Below the pieces are notes generated by a model. That model searched no databases, was not told the origin of the DNA, and was given only the letters and a program-made list of their open reading frames with translations. Below, piece after piece: positions 46,169 through 55,600 of a stretch of 64,000 bases of DNA (position 1 is its first letter; every line of letters begins with the position of its first letter). The stretch is from positions 177,218-241,217 of the forward strand of contig JAFKFK010000010.1 of NCBI GenBank assembly GCA_017307275.1, in the 5' to 3' direction. This stretch comes from Alphaproteobacteria bacterium. Its GTDB lineage: Bacteria > Pseudomonadota > Alphaproteobacteria > Reyranellales > Reyranellaceae. Position numbers and translations under genes: made by a program.

Positions 46169-47185
46169 ATGTTCAAGCGTGAAGGCGTGGTCGCCTTGTA
46201 TGGCGAGCACAAGCAGACGCTGCAGAGTCTCGTATTGCTGGGTGACGAACTCAAACAGCGTTTCTACGGCATCGACGATGCCATCGATGCGATGATCCTG
46301 TCGGTTGCAGCGGGCGAGGCCTTGCTTCTGATAGGTCCACCCGGCACGGCGAAGTCGAGCCTGGTGCGTGCCTTTTGTCGCCGTATCGGGCTGATCGACA
46401 AGAGCAGCAACGCCCCGGGCGCCAAGGAGCGTCCCTATTTCGAGTATCTGTTGACCCAGTTCACCGAACCCGGCGAGCTGTTCGGCTTCTACAATCTCGC
46501 CGCTCTGTCGAAAGCCACGCCCGTCCTGGAGCGCCTCGATGCCGGCATGATGCAGCATGCGCGTGTCGTCTTCCTCGACGAGGTCTTCAACGCATCGAGC
46601 GCAATCCTCAACTCGCTGCTCGCCTTCATGAACGAACGCAAGTTCCACGATCGCGGCAGCGTCGTTCCAGTGAGGCTCGAGTACTTGGTCGGCGCGACCA
46701 ACGACATCCCGACATCGCCCGAGCTACGCGCCTTCTTCGACCGTTTCCTGCTGCGAGCCTGGGTTCGGTCCGTGGCGCCCGAGCGCGAAGAAGTGCGCAA
46801 TTTGTTGAACGCCGCCTGGCGGGAAACCCATTCGCCGCCGACAGCCGACCTCTCGTTCGACAACCTGCTGGAACAGCTCAAGGACTTCCGTAGCCTGATC
46901 GACAGGCTCACGAAGGCCGGAAAGCTCGTTATCGACCTCGAGCATGCATTCGCCGGCCACCTCGCCGACTGCATCAGCTTCGTGCGCTCGACGAGTCACT
47001 CGGAGATGTCGAACCGACGGCTGGTAGGCTTTGCCAAGATCATTCTCGTGCAGGCGCTGCTCCGCGCCGCGCGCGAGGACAATCGCGAACCGGTAATCGA
47101 GCTCAACGATGTCAAAGTGCTGCTGAAGTTCGGCGTCGATCGCCAGAGCGAGGAACTGGACCGCCAGTTCGTGCAGGTCGCCTGA
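46169..47185 (+). CDS. RavA-subfamily MoxR AAA+ ATPase
   Basis: A 338-residue AAA+ ATPase from the ATG at 46169 (AGGGTGGG upstream); an in-frame GTG at 46133 after GGAGAGA is possible. Walker A GPPGTAKS (56-63) and the Walker B region VVFLDEVFNASSAILNSLLA with the following NERKFHDRG loop are those of the RavA branch. It is much shorter than E. coli RavA and has only the ATPase core, without its C-terminal extension. RavA works with the VWA protein ViaA, but no clear ViaA homologue follows. A second, distinct MoxR-type ATPase in one operon is unusual. Confidence 0.9.
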   Translation: MFKREGVVALYGEHKQTLQSLVLLGDELKQRFYGIDDAIDAMILSVAAGEALLLIGPPGTAKSSLVRAFCRRIGLIDKSSNAPGAKERPYFEYLLTQFTEPGELFGFYNLAALSKATPVLERLDAGMMQHARVVFLDEVFNASSAILNSLLAFMNERKFHDRGSVVPVRLEYLVGATNDIPTSPELRAFFDRFLLRAWVRSVAPEREEVRNLLNAAWRETHSPPTADLSFDNLLEQLKDFRSLIDRLTKAGKLVIDLEHAFAGHLADCISFVRSTSHSEMSNRRLVGFAKIILVQALLRAAREDNREPVIELNDVKVLLKFGVDRQSEELDRQFVQVA

Positions 47186-47194
47186 CGAGGCGAT

Positions 47195-48814
47195 ATGGAG
47201 GTCGAGGTTCTTGCGCCGGCTCAGTGGCAGCCGCTTCTTGTCCGGGAAACCGGCGTAGACAGCAGCGCACTGGCTAACTTGCTGGCTGCCGTGCATCGGC
47301 GCCATGCCGGCCTGTCGGTTCAGGCCGCAGCCTCCTGGCTGCGCGGCGGATCGGGCAGCCTTCGGGCCGCCATCCTCAAGCGCCTGAGCGACGCACTGTT
47401 CCGCCTGCCGCGAGACACGCCGCACGCGATCAAACCATCTCTCGACGGCCGCTTCCTCGATCTGCTGCCACCGTCGCAACTTGTCGTGCAGGTGCTCGGT
47501 CCATTGGCTTTGCGAACCTGCCGACAGATGAGCCGCACCATCCTGTTTGGCCAATCCGACGTGACCGGTCCCTCAAGCGCGGCAGCGCGCTATGCCGAAT
47601 ACGAGATGGCCTTTGGCCGCGAGATCGATGCCATCGTGATGGCGGAGCCGGCGAAGGCAGAGCGGTTCTTCTGGGACAAGCTCGCCCTTCAGGTCTGGAT
47701 CGGGGCGCACGCCGCTGCCGAGCAGCTCACACCCTTGGAATCAGGCGCCGCCGCTCCGGAAGACGATCATGTCCCGGCCAATATCGATGGTGGCGTGCTC
47801 CATTTCCTCAAGGTGCTCGAGCCGCGCTTCCCTCGTCGCACGCATTCTTCGCTGACGCGCGTCCGTCAACAACAGGACAATATCCGCCCCTCGCCGCTAA
47901 AGCAGGCAGGCGTGCGCGGCATTCGCGTGTCTCGCGCCCTGGCCGACGTGCAGGATCGGCTGTTCTCCGAGTTCACACACCCCCGCATCATCCAGCTCGA
48001 CCGGCTGATCAATTCCGGCTTCCTGGTACGGCTGCGCCCACCGCCGCTCGGCGAGCGACGCAGGCTTCTGCTTGTAGGGCTTGCCAGCGAAGCTTCGACC
48101 GCAAGCGGTCATGCCTTTGCCAAGGCGACGTGGCTGGACGCGGCCGAGCGGCTGGCGGCGCTGCTGGTGCAGGCCGGAGTGAGAATGACCGACCTCGTCC
48201 ATATCACGCGCATGGACGAAGATATGGCCACGCGCGTGGCGGTCTCCCTCGACACCCCCAGCCCCTACCGGTCTGAAGTCGATGCGCTCTCCTTTGGAGC
48301 GCACGAACGACTGGCGATGCTGCGCGCCCATGGCTGGCTGCCGGGCTTCCTCGACACCAACCCGAAGATTCTGCCGACACCGAACCGCGAAGGTATCGCC
48401 AATCACCGGCAAGGTCTGGCTGGCCATCTGGAGCGGACCACGTTGGCAGCTTTTCATCACTTCCCGCCGTCCATCGAGGCAGTAGCGAGTGACCGGACAC
48501 GGGCGTTCGAGCAGTACGGGCGCATTCACGCGCAAGTCTTTCTGCCGATGGCCGACATGCCCACTGCGGAGAACCGCACGGCATGGATGGACGAGCTCGC
48601 GCGCGCGATCGGATTGAATGTCGGCAAGAATGCAAACATCACCGTGGTCGGCGTGCCGCGACGGGCCGACGAGGCGTTTCACGTGTTGCAGGCGCGACGG
48701 GCACCCACGGTGATCGAGGGCGTCGTAAAGGAGCGAGGTCGAGCGCTCAACGCCGTTGCGACCGACTTGTCGGGCGCTCTGTTGCATGGTGCGCTGGAGA
48801 CACTGCATGGCTGA
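47195..48814 (+). CDS. Unrecognised protein following the RavA-like ATPase
   Basis: A 539-residue soluble protein with no signal or membrane segment. Helical N-terminal half (AAVHRRHAGLSVQAAASWLR; FFWDKLALQVWIGAHAAAEQ) and an alpha/beta C-terminal half (RRRLLLVGLASEASTASG; ANITVVGVPRRADEAFHVLQ). It occupies the position of ViaA next to RavA, and the C-terminal half might be a degenerate VWA fold, but no MIDAS motif is visible, so I leave it unassigned. Nine bases after the ATPase; overlaps the next gene by eight bases. Confidence 0.75.
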   Translation: MEVEVLAPAQWQPLLVRETGVDSSALANLLAAVHRRHAGLSVQAAASWLRGGSGSLRAAILKRLSDALFRLPRDTPHAIKPSLDGRFLDLLPPSQLVVQVLGPLALRTCRQMSRTILFGQSDVTGPSSAAARYAEYEMAFGREIDAIVMAEPAKAERFFWDKLALQVWIGAHAAAEQLTPLESGAAAPEDDHVPANIDGGVLHFLKVLEPRFPRRTHSSLTRVRQQQDNIRPSPLKQAGVRGIRVSRALADVQDRLFSEFTHPRIIQLDRLINSGFLVRLRPPPLGERRRLLLVGLASEASTASGHAFAKATWLDAAERLAALLVQAGVRMTDLVHITRMDEDMATRVAVSLDTPSPYRSEVDALSFGAHERLAMLRAHGWLPGFLDTNPKILPTPNREGIANHRQGLAGHLERTTLAAFHHFPPSIEAVASDRTRAFEQYGRIHAQVFLPMADMPTAENRTAWMDELARAIGLNVGKNANITVVGVPRRADEAFHVLQARRAPTVIEGVVKERGRALNAVATDLSGALLHGALETLHG

Positions 48815-50864
48815 GACCGCCCACTGCTACGAAGTGCGCGGCCTGCCCTGGGCCACCGTGCTGAGGGTCGTCGCGGAACAGGCAGATGCGATCAAGCCGC
48901 TCGTCCTGGCCGGACTGCGCATCGAACTGCGCAGAACCACGGCGGATCTCGTCGTGCCGAGCCCGTTCGTCGGTGTCCATCGCGACGATGCGGCGATGAA
49001 GGCCGCCCTTGAGAACCTCCAGGGTGCCCTCAACCGAGCCGGTGTCCGCTTCGATCCGATCAACGACACGGCATCGAAGCTCAACCTCGACGGCTACGAC
49101 TCGCCAATCGCAGTGTTGGCAAGGCTCGCCGCCGTCGGCAGTACCACCAAGTTGGACAGGAACGCGGCCGTGCCCCTGGATGACGAGTTTTTCGCCCTCG
49201 TGTCGGCCGATGACGAAAGCCAGGTCGCCGCGGCCGTGGGCGTGGCGACCTGGCGCGCGCCGGCAGTGCGGCTGTCCGCCTCGTCCCGCCAGGGTCTTGC
49301 CGCCGTCTTGCAGTTCGCCGACGTTGCAACGACGAGAGCGGCGGCCGAGAGCTTCGCGCAATCGCAAGCCGGCGGCGCCTTTCGTTTGATCGATGTCTAC
49401 AGTTCGGGCGACATCCGTCTTGCGCTGGCCCGGCCCGGCAGCGCAGCCGATGCGGCCGCCGTACCATCCAGGCAGTCGCTTGCCGACTTCGCCGCAGCCA
49501 TGCGCGCTTTTCCCGTTCCGGCGGCCGACGGGATCACGACTTTTTCCGTCGTGCCGAGCGCCACGACCACCGAAGTCTGGCAGTTCGCATTGCCGGTCCG
49601 CACGGCTGCCTCTTTCGCTTCCGACGGAGCCGTATCGAGGACTGAGCTGCGTGTCTTCCTGCCCGACGACGAAGCCCACCGCCGTTTGGAAGAAGCATGG
49701 CAGCGGTTGCCCAAGGCCGGCCATCAGCTCGAACTCGTTCCCGTCTCGGCGGCGAGCCTCGATACGCCGACTCGCCTGATCGAACAGATCCGTACGCTGG
49801 AGCGCAAGCTCGCGCTGGCCACGGCGCTACGCGCTCCGCAATTCCGCCTCCTGCGCTTCACGTCGCGACAGACGGAAGCCATGGTCGACGCACTGCGCCG
49901 CATGCCGCCTGAAATCATCGCCCGCGGCGCCATCCGTTACGGCTTCCATGCCACGCGCAACAGTCCCAGCGGCGTGCACTATCTGGGTTGGTTGGACAGC
50001 GAAGCGACGACCGAAAGCTATTTTGGTGAACATTTCTGGCGCGCCCAAACCGAGGACCTGCCGATACGCTACTGGGTCGATCCAGCCTGGGCGCGCTTCT
50101 ATGTCGACCAGGCGGGCCGCGTAAAAAGTCGCATCATGGTGCCCGAGGGCTACCGGCTGTCGCCGACACTGCACGCCTTCGACCATGGCGACATGGACGC
50201 GGTTCTGCGCAGCAGGCTGGCCGAGGGCCACGACGTTCCCGATCAACCGATCTATCTGATAAGTCCGAGCCACGTCGCCGGCTTCACGCATTCCATCGAG
50301 ATCCTCGATTTCGCCGCCCTGAAACCGCTGAAGACTCAAGTCGGCTGGATTTCCAATGTGCTGCAGGTGCTGCCGGAACTGCATCTCGCGGAGTTCGTTG
50401 AGCAGGCAGCCGACCTCAGCGTACGTCGCCAGATCCTCGACAATCTGGCCAGCAATGTGAAGGCGACCCGCGACGGCCTCGTCCAGACGCAGGGGGAACT
50501 GGAAGCCCTGTTGAACGGCCGGCTCGGCAACTACCTCACGATGCTTACGCGCGAAGTCGACGCCTTGGCAGGTCACATGCTGCGGCTTGGCCGGCTGGTC
50601 GAGGAGCTGACCGCCGAATCCGAGCAGGCAGAGCGATTTGTCGCCGCGGTCGCCAATGGCACAGCGGGCCACAATGCGCGCATTGCGCGTTTGGCCACCG
50701 ACTCGAGCAGCCTGGCTGCCGAGCGCAAGTCGATCACCGATGGGTTGGTGCGCACGGTAGCGGCGACCGACGCCTTCGTCGAAACCACCGGCGCACGCCT
50801 CGAAGCGGCGGCCGGTCGACTAGAACGCCTGCGCGAGCTTGCCGCGGAGCTGCGCGATGAGTGA
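48807..50864 (+). CDS. Unrecognised protein with C-terminal coiled coil
   Basis: A 685-residue protein from the ATG at 48807 (MAETAHCYEVRGLPWATVLR). Alpha/beta N-terminal and central parts (to about 540), then a helical, Ala/Leu/Glu-rich region (about 545-685) with coiled-coil spacing (LNGRLGNYLTMLTREVDALA; ARLEAAAGRLERLRELAAEL). No signal peptide or membrane helix. The coiled coil may pair with that of the next, membrane-anchored protein. Overlaps both neighbours by eight bases. No family recognised. Confidence 0.75.
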   Translation: MAETAHCYEVRGLPWATVLRVVAEQADAIKPLVLAGLRIELRRTTADLVVPSPFVGVHRDDAAMKAALENLQGALNRAGVRFDPINDTASKLNLDGYDSPIAVLARLAAVGSTTKLDRNAAVPLDDEFFALVSADDESQVAAAVGVATWRAPAVRLSASSRQGLAAVLQFADVATTRAAAESFAQSQAGGAFRLIDVYSSGDIRLALARPGSAADAAAVPSRQSLADFAAAMRAFPVPAADGITTFSVVPSATTTEVWQFALPVRTAASFASDGAVSRTELRVFLPDDEAHRRLEEAWQRLPKAGHQLELVPVSAASLDTPTRLIEQIRTLERKLALATALRAPQFRLLRFTSRQTEAMVDALRRMPPEIIARGAIRYGFHATRNSPSGVHYLGWLDSEATTESYFGEHFWRAQTEDLPIRYWVDPAWARFYVDQAGRVKSRIMVPEGYRLSPTLHAFDHGDMDAVLRSRLAEGHDVPDQPIYLISPSHVAGFTHSIEILDFAALKPLKTQVGWISNVLQVLPELHLAEFVEQAADLSVRRQILDNLASNVKATRDGLVQTQGELEALLNGRLGNYLTMLTREVDALAGHMLRLGRLVEELTAESEQAERFVAAVANGTAGHNARIARLATDSSSLAAERKSITDGLVRTVAATDAFVETTGARLEAAAGRLERLRELAAELRDE

Positions 50865-51342
50865 TTCCGCAGTCCAGTCGGCAACCAACGCACCGCTCGG
50901 CGACCCGCATTCGGCTCTCGCCGACGCAGCCAACACACTCGAAAAGCATATAGCGGCGACCCGGCTCGTCGTTGCCGAAAGAACCGCGGAGCTCGGCCGC
51001 AACGCGGCAGCGACCGAAACGCATCGCGCCAGCGTCTCTGGTTATCTCGACCGTGCACTCGCCACGCAACGCGGCGAACTGGCGAAGCTCGAACAACGCC
51101 TGCTGGCCTTGCGTCGAGAAACCGCCAGCCATCGTCGCTCAATGGAGCGCGTGCTGACGATCCTGCGCATCAGGCGTTCGCTACTCGAGCTGCTTTGCTT
51201 CTGGCTGCGTCGCCGATTGTGGGTTTTGCTGATCGTCATCGGCAGCATCATCCTGATAGCGATCTACCTCTTTGAACCTCAAATAAGCGCGTTCATAACC
51301 AACGTCTCTGGCGCTGCCACAACACGGAGCGGCTCGCCATGA
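50857..51342 (+). CDS. Small coiled-coil protein with C-terminal membrane helix
   Basis: A 161-residue protein: helical/coiled-coil region about 20-105 (LADAANTLEKHIAATRLVVA; ELAKLEQRLLALRRETAS), a basic patch (RIRRSLLELLCFWLRRR) and a membrane helix at about 121-139 (LWVLLIVIGSIILIAIYLF), ending in a short tail. Topology suggests a cytoplasmic coiled coil tethered to the inner membrane. Overlaps neighbours by eight and four bases, so it should be made in step with them. No family recognised. Confidence 0.8.
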   Translation: MSDSAVQSATNAPLGDPHSALADAANTLEKHIAATRLVVAERTAELGRNAAATETHRASVSGYLDRALATQRGELAKLEQRLLALRRETASHRRSMERVLTILRIRRSLLELLCFWLRRRLWVLLIVIGSIILIAIYLFEPQISAFITNVSGAATTRSGSP

Positions 51343-52658
51343 CGATGACCGTTCGACGGGAACCGGCACTCGGCGGCTCTCCCAGCCTGTCATCGGAACC
51401 TTGGTCGAACTATAAGGACCCGACCGCCGTCGCGATTCTCCCCAGCCGTGCAAACGCCTCGCCGCTCCTCATCGGTCCGCTGGCCGTCCGGCCGAAACGA
51501 CCCTATGCGCAACGAGCGCTGGTCGTCGTCCTGGCCGTCGCGCTGACCATCTTGCTGGTCGCTACTGTCAACGGTCGCTGGCTAGCAGCCGACAGCCTGC
51601 TTGGCTTGGTTTTCTATTGGCTACACGACACTCTCTTTCTGCCACTGAAGGGGTGGTTGTGGACGGCTATCTTTCCCGTCGGTGCCATTGCCCTGGCCGC
51701 GGCATTGGTGACATTCGTCGCCGTCATGCTCGGCGCCTATCTGACGGGCGCCGACGCGACTCGATGGGGCCAGGCCGCATTGATCCGGTACGGCTGCCGG
51801 ACGTCGTGGGGAGCCAACTTTCTGCTTCTGGTGGTACGCACCAATGGTCGGGCCTGGTCGCGCAGCGAATTTCTGCGTCGGGTGGCCTGGGACGACCTCG
51901 AAAGCCGCCTCGACGTATTGCGGGGCCATCTGCGGCGACAGGAGAACGTGCCCGCGACGCAGCGCGCGCACATCTTCGAAGGTATAGTCCGGTCTGCCGC
52001 CATCTCAGCGCTGGGCCCGGTCAATCACATGGCCGCTTTTTTGCAGGTAAGCGCCTTGTTCCTTGCGTTGCGGACGGGAGAGCCAGGCACGCAGCAAGCA
52101 ATCCGATTGCGCGAAACGCTACGCCATTCCCTCCTGGCCACGGCACCGGCGCTCGAGCCGCGCCTTGCAGCACTGATCAACCTCGCTTTACCAGGCGACA
52201 ACAACCAGGACATCGCGAAGAAAATCTCCGCCGAGGTCCGCCTGATCGCCGAACGGATGAACCGGGAGCATCACCTGATCCAGCTGCTGGCTCAGGAGAG
52301 CGCGCGGCCCATCGATCCGAATACGGCACTCGAGGATTTCGAGGCACGCACGCTCCTGCTGCTCGCCGCCATTGCCGTCAGCCTCAATCGCGGAAGCCGT
52401 CATTCTGCACTCCAGATCGCGCTTGGCGGCATCGAAGCGATCGAGCAGATGCTGGCGACTGACGATCGGTCACCTGGCGCTGGCGCATATACGTCGCTGG
52501 CGATCGGGCTGACCGACGCCCGCCTCCATGCCGCGGTCCTTGCCCGGCTGCTGGTCGCCGCGGCCGCCTCGACCAACGACAGTTGGTCAGGGCTGGTCGA
52601 GGACAGCGGAACGACCGATGCGTACGGCCAGGCCACGGCCGCCGCCAGTCCAGCGTAA
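51339..52658 (+). CDS. Three-helix inner-membrane protein of the propeller operon
   Basis: A 439-residue protein with a cytoplasmic N-terminus, hydrophobic segments at about 59-78, 86-103 and 109-134, and a long helical C-terminal domain (about 140-420) without recognisable motif (FLRRVAWDDLESRLDVLRGH; KISAEVRLIAERMNREHHLI). Two overlapping ATGs' worth of start (MTMTV) in the ATGACGATGACC context. Ends 22 bases before the giant gene. Candidate membrane platform for the complex; no family recognised. Confidence 0.8.
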   Translation: MTMTVRREPALGGSPSLSSEPWSNYKDPTAVAILPSRANASPLLIGPLAVRPKRPYAQRALVVVLAVALTILLVATVNGRWLAADSLLGLVFYWLHDTLFLPLKGWLWTAIFPVGAIALAAALVTFVAVMLGAYLTGADATRWGQAALIRYGCRTSWGANFLLLVVRTNGRAWSRSEFLRRVAWDDLESRLDVLRGHLRRQENVPATQRAHIFEGIVRSAAISALGPVNHMAAFLQVSALFLALRTGEPGTQQAIRLRETLRHSLLATAPALEPRLAALINLALPGDNNQDIAKKISAEVRLIAERMNREHHLIQLLAQESARPIDPNTALEDFEARTLLLLAAIAVSLNRGSRHSALQIALGGIEAIEQMLATDDRSPGAGAYTSLAIGLTDARLHAAVLARLLVAAAASTNDSWSGLVEDSGTTDAYGQATAAASPA

Positions 52659-52680
52659 TAGGCCAGGGCGAGACCGCGAC

Positions 52681-55600
52681 ATGAGCTTTGCGTCCCTACT
52701 TGCTCGCATTGGCCGCGCAGCTCACCGTTCCGTCGCGGCCGAACGCGACCAATTGCGGCTGCCGCGGCGCTCGGATGCCATCTTGTTTGGCGTCATCACA
52801 ACGGCAATGCTCGCGCTCGCTGTCGTCGGTGGCAGCGTCGGATACACCCAGCTCACGCAAGGCTGGTCAGATCCACCGGTCGCGCAGCCGGTGGAGGATG
52901 CACGCATTCTCACCAACATTCGCTCACATGGCGGACCCTTCGTCGATGCCACGCTGGTACCGGCGGAAGGTGCCGTTTACGCCGTGCGTCGCTCCGGTAC
53001 GGTTCATCGCCTCAACCTCGCGACCATGTTGTGGTCCGATGAGACCCTGAAGGATCTGGCACCAGATCTTTCGACACCGGTCACGTTGCTGCAGCCCGGC
53101 TGTGGCCACTACATGGCTGAGGCGAGTGCGGCCTGCCAGACAGAGGAAATCCTGTTCGCTGTAACCGAGGGTGGCGGCGTTGCGATGCGCCAAAGCGGCC
53201 GCTGGTCGGTGCTGGTCGGCGACAGCCAGTTCAAGCGACGCGACGGCAAACCGGTCGCCGCGGAGGAACTGCGCTCGGCGGCGATGACCAAGGATGGCAA
53301 CGTTCTGCTGGTTGGCACCGCAACAGAAGGCATCGGCGTGTTCGACCTTCGCCGACGCACATGGAGTCGCCTGCCCGACGACATCGACCGCGAACTCGTC
53401 GTAGGAGGGCAGCCGCTTGCCGTCACGCATCTGCTGGCGGACGGCGGCAAGGTCCATGTCGGCACGGATAGCGGGCTGTTCACGCTTGACCAGGACGACG
53501 ACGCCTGGCGCATCCGGCGCGTTACAGGCGTCTCCGGTCGTGTCGTCGACCTCGCCCAGCTGCGACGCGGTGTCGTCGTCCTGAGCCGCGAGGCATGCGC
53601 CGATCCCGCCGATACCAGCCGCCCGGCCGGCGAATGTGCCATGCTCCAGAAACTGACCTCGGCCGGAGACTTAACATTCCTCGCCGGGCAGAAGGAGAAC
53701 CTGCCGGCGCTCAGCGACAACAGCGTCATGCACGTTGCCGAGGACGGGGCGGAGGTGGTGGCCCTGGGCCCGCAGGGCATCTTCGCCTACGTGCTGGCAG
53801 AGCGGCGCTGGCATCGACGCACCGACCAACCGGTCACGCGGGTCTGGCAACCTGCCGCAGGTGGAGTGCTGGTCTATGCTCATGCCGACAAGATCGTGCG
53901 TGTCGATCGCGGGACGACAAAGACGTTCGACCTGCCGGGCGTACGCGACATCGTAGCCGGTGTGGGCCCGGGCGGCGTGGCTCTGATCCTGACCGAAGCC
54001 AATCGGATCTATGGCCTTGGCCCCGATGGTCCACGGCCCTTGCTCGACGAGTCGACGGGCAGCAGGCCTCTTGCGAGCTACGATACCGCCGTCGAGATTT
54101 CCGGCGTCATTCTCTATCTGGGAGCAGATGGCGCCCTGATCCACGATCCGCAGAAGCGGACATACCGGACGATCGACAAGCAGGCAGTGCCGCCGATGCT
54201 GCTCGCCGTCCGCGGGCCGCTCAAAGCGACGGGGAAGATACTCTGGGTGGCGCAGAATAATCGGCTCGCCGCATTCACCGTGGAAACATCTGCAGCCCAG
54301 CCGGTGACCATCGAAGCGGCAACGCCGGCGGTGATTGCAATGCCGCTCCGCTCGATTGCGGCCGGAAACTCCGACACCGCGATCGTCGTCGACAATACAG
54401 GTCAACCCTTTCAGGCCTCCGTCGACAATCGCAATCCACAATCACCGTCCGTCACCCTCACCCCCGTGCTGGGCAATCGGCCATCGCGCGCCCCTGGCGA
54501 TCTCCTCGACGCCGCATTCGATGCTCAAGGCGTGATCATGGCCGCCGGCCCGCGCAGCCAAGCCAGCCTGTGGACCTATCGACCAGCTGACCGCGATTGG
54601 ACGGGACCGTGGCATACCGGACTGGGTGGCGAAGCATTCGCTGGCATGGCGTACGTATTCGGCACGCCCCATGTCCTGGGAGCCAGCGGATCGGTCGTCC
54701 GGCCGACAGGTCACGACGTCAGTGTGCCCCGTCTGCTGGGCTCGGACCGGCCGCTGCCGTTCGGCGACAGCGAGTTGGTCGATGCGATGGCGGACGACCG
54801 GACCGCGCTTGCTCTCACGGCAAGCGGAACCGCCCTGATCTACAACACCGAACAGCGCCGCATCGTCGATAGCTTCAGCACGAACGCCACGCAGCCGCGC
54901 ATTGCCGGCTTCGTCGACCGTTCGCCCGTCATCTACGATGCCGCGCCGGACATCACTCGTCGTGCGGATGCGGTGCACGGCTCGTCGTCACTGGCGGTCG
55001 ACGGCGTTCCCGCGCTTGCCGCGTCGGTCCGCGACAAGCGCATCCTGACGACGCATCGCAACAACGCGGGCCAGCGCTTCATCGCCGAAAGGGAGTCCGG
55101 CGGCACGACGTGCCTCTATCGTCAGCCTGATCTGTCGGCAAACGACGTCTTCGACGTGCGCGAGATCGGCGGCCAGCTGGCATTTCTGACCGAACGCGGA
55201 TTGCGCTTCTATCTGCCAGCTCACCGTCGCTTCGCCCTCGAGCAATCGAGCGTCGGCAAGACGGCACGTTTGGCAAGCTTGCCCAACCACCTCGTGATCC
55301 ACGAGAACGACCAGGCCCGGCTTGTGCCGCTTGCCGGCCCGGGTGCGCTGTCGCTGCCCTCTTCGTGCGAGGGCAGGACGATGAGCTACACGCCGCAAAT
55401 CCTGCGTGGCCGACAGATCGTGGTCGACGAGCCACGCTCGCGCCTCCTCGTGCTGGGTCAGAGAGGCGAGATCGAGGAATCGACCGGCGACCGGCTCATG
55501 CCCCTGCTCTCGGCACCCGGCGAGGCTCCCGATCCGCGCGCTCTGCGCCGGCTGGCGGCCGACGGCGAGCGGATCCATTTTGCCGCAACAGACGCGCTGT

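Noticed and set aside
47195..48814. Calling this protein ViaA or a VWA protein
   Set aside because: Position fits but no DxSxS MIDAS motif can be seen.
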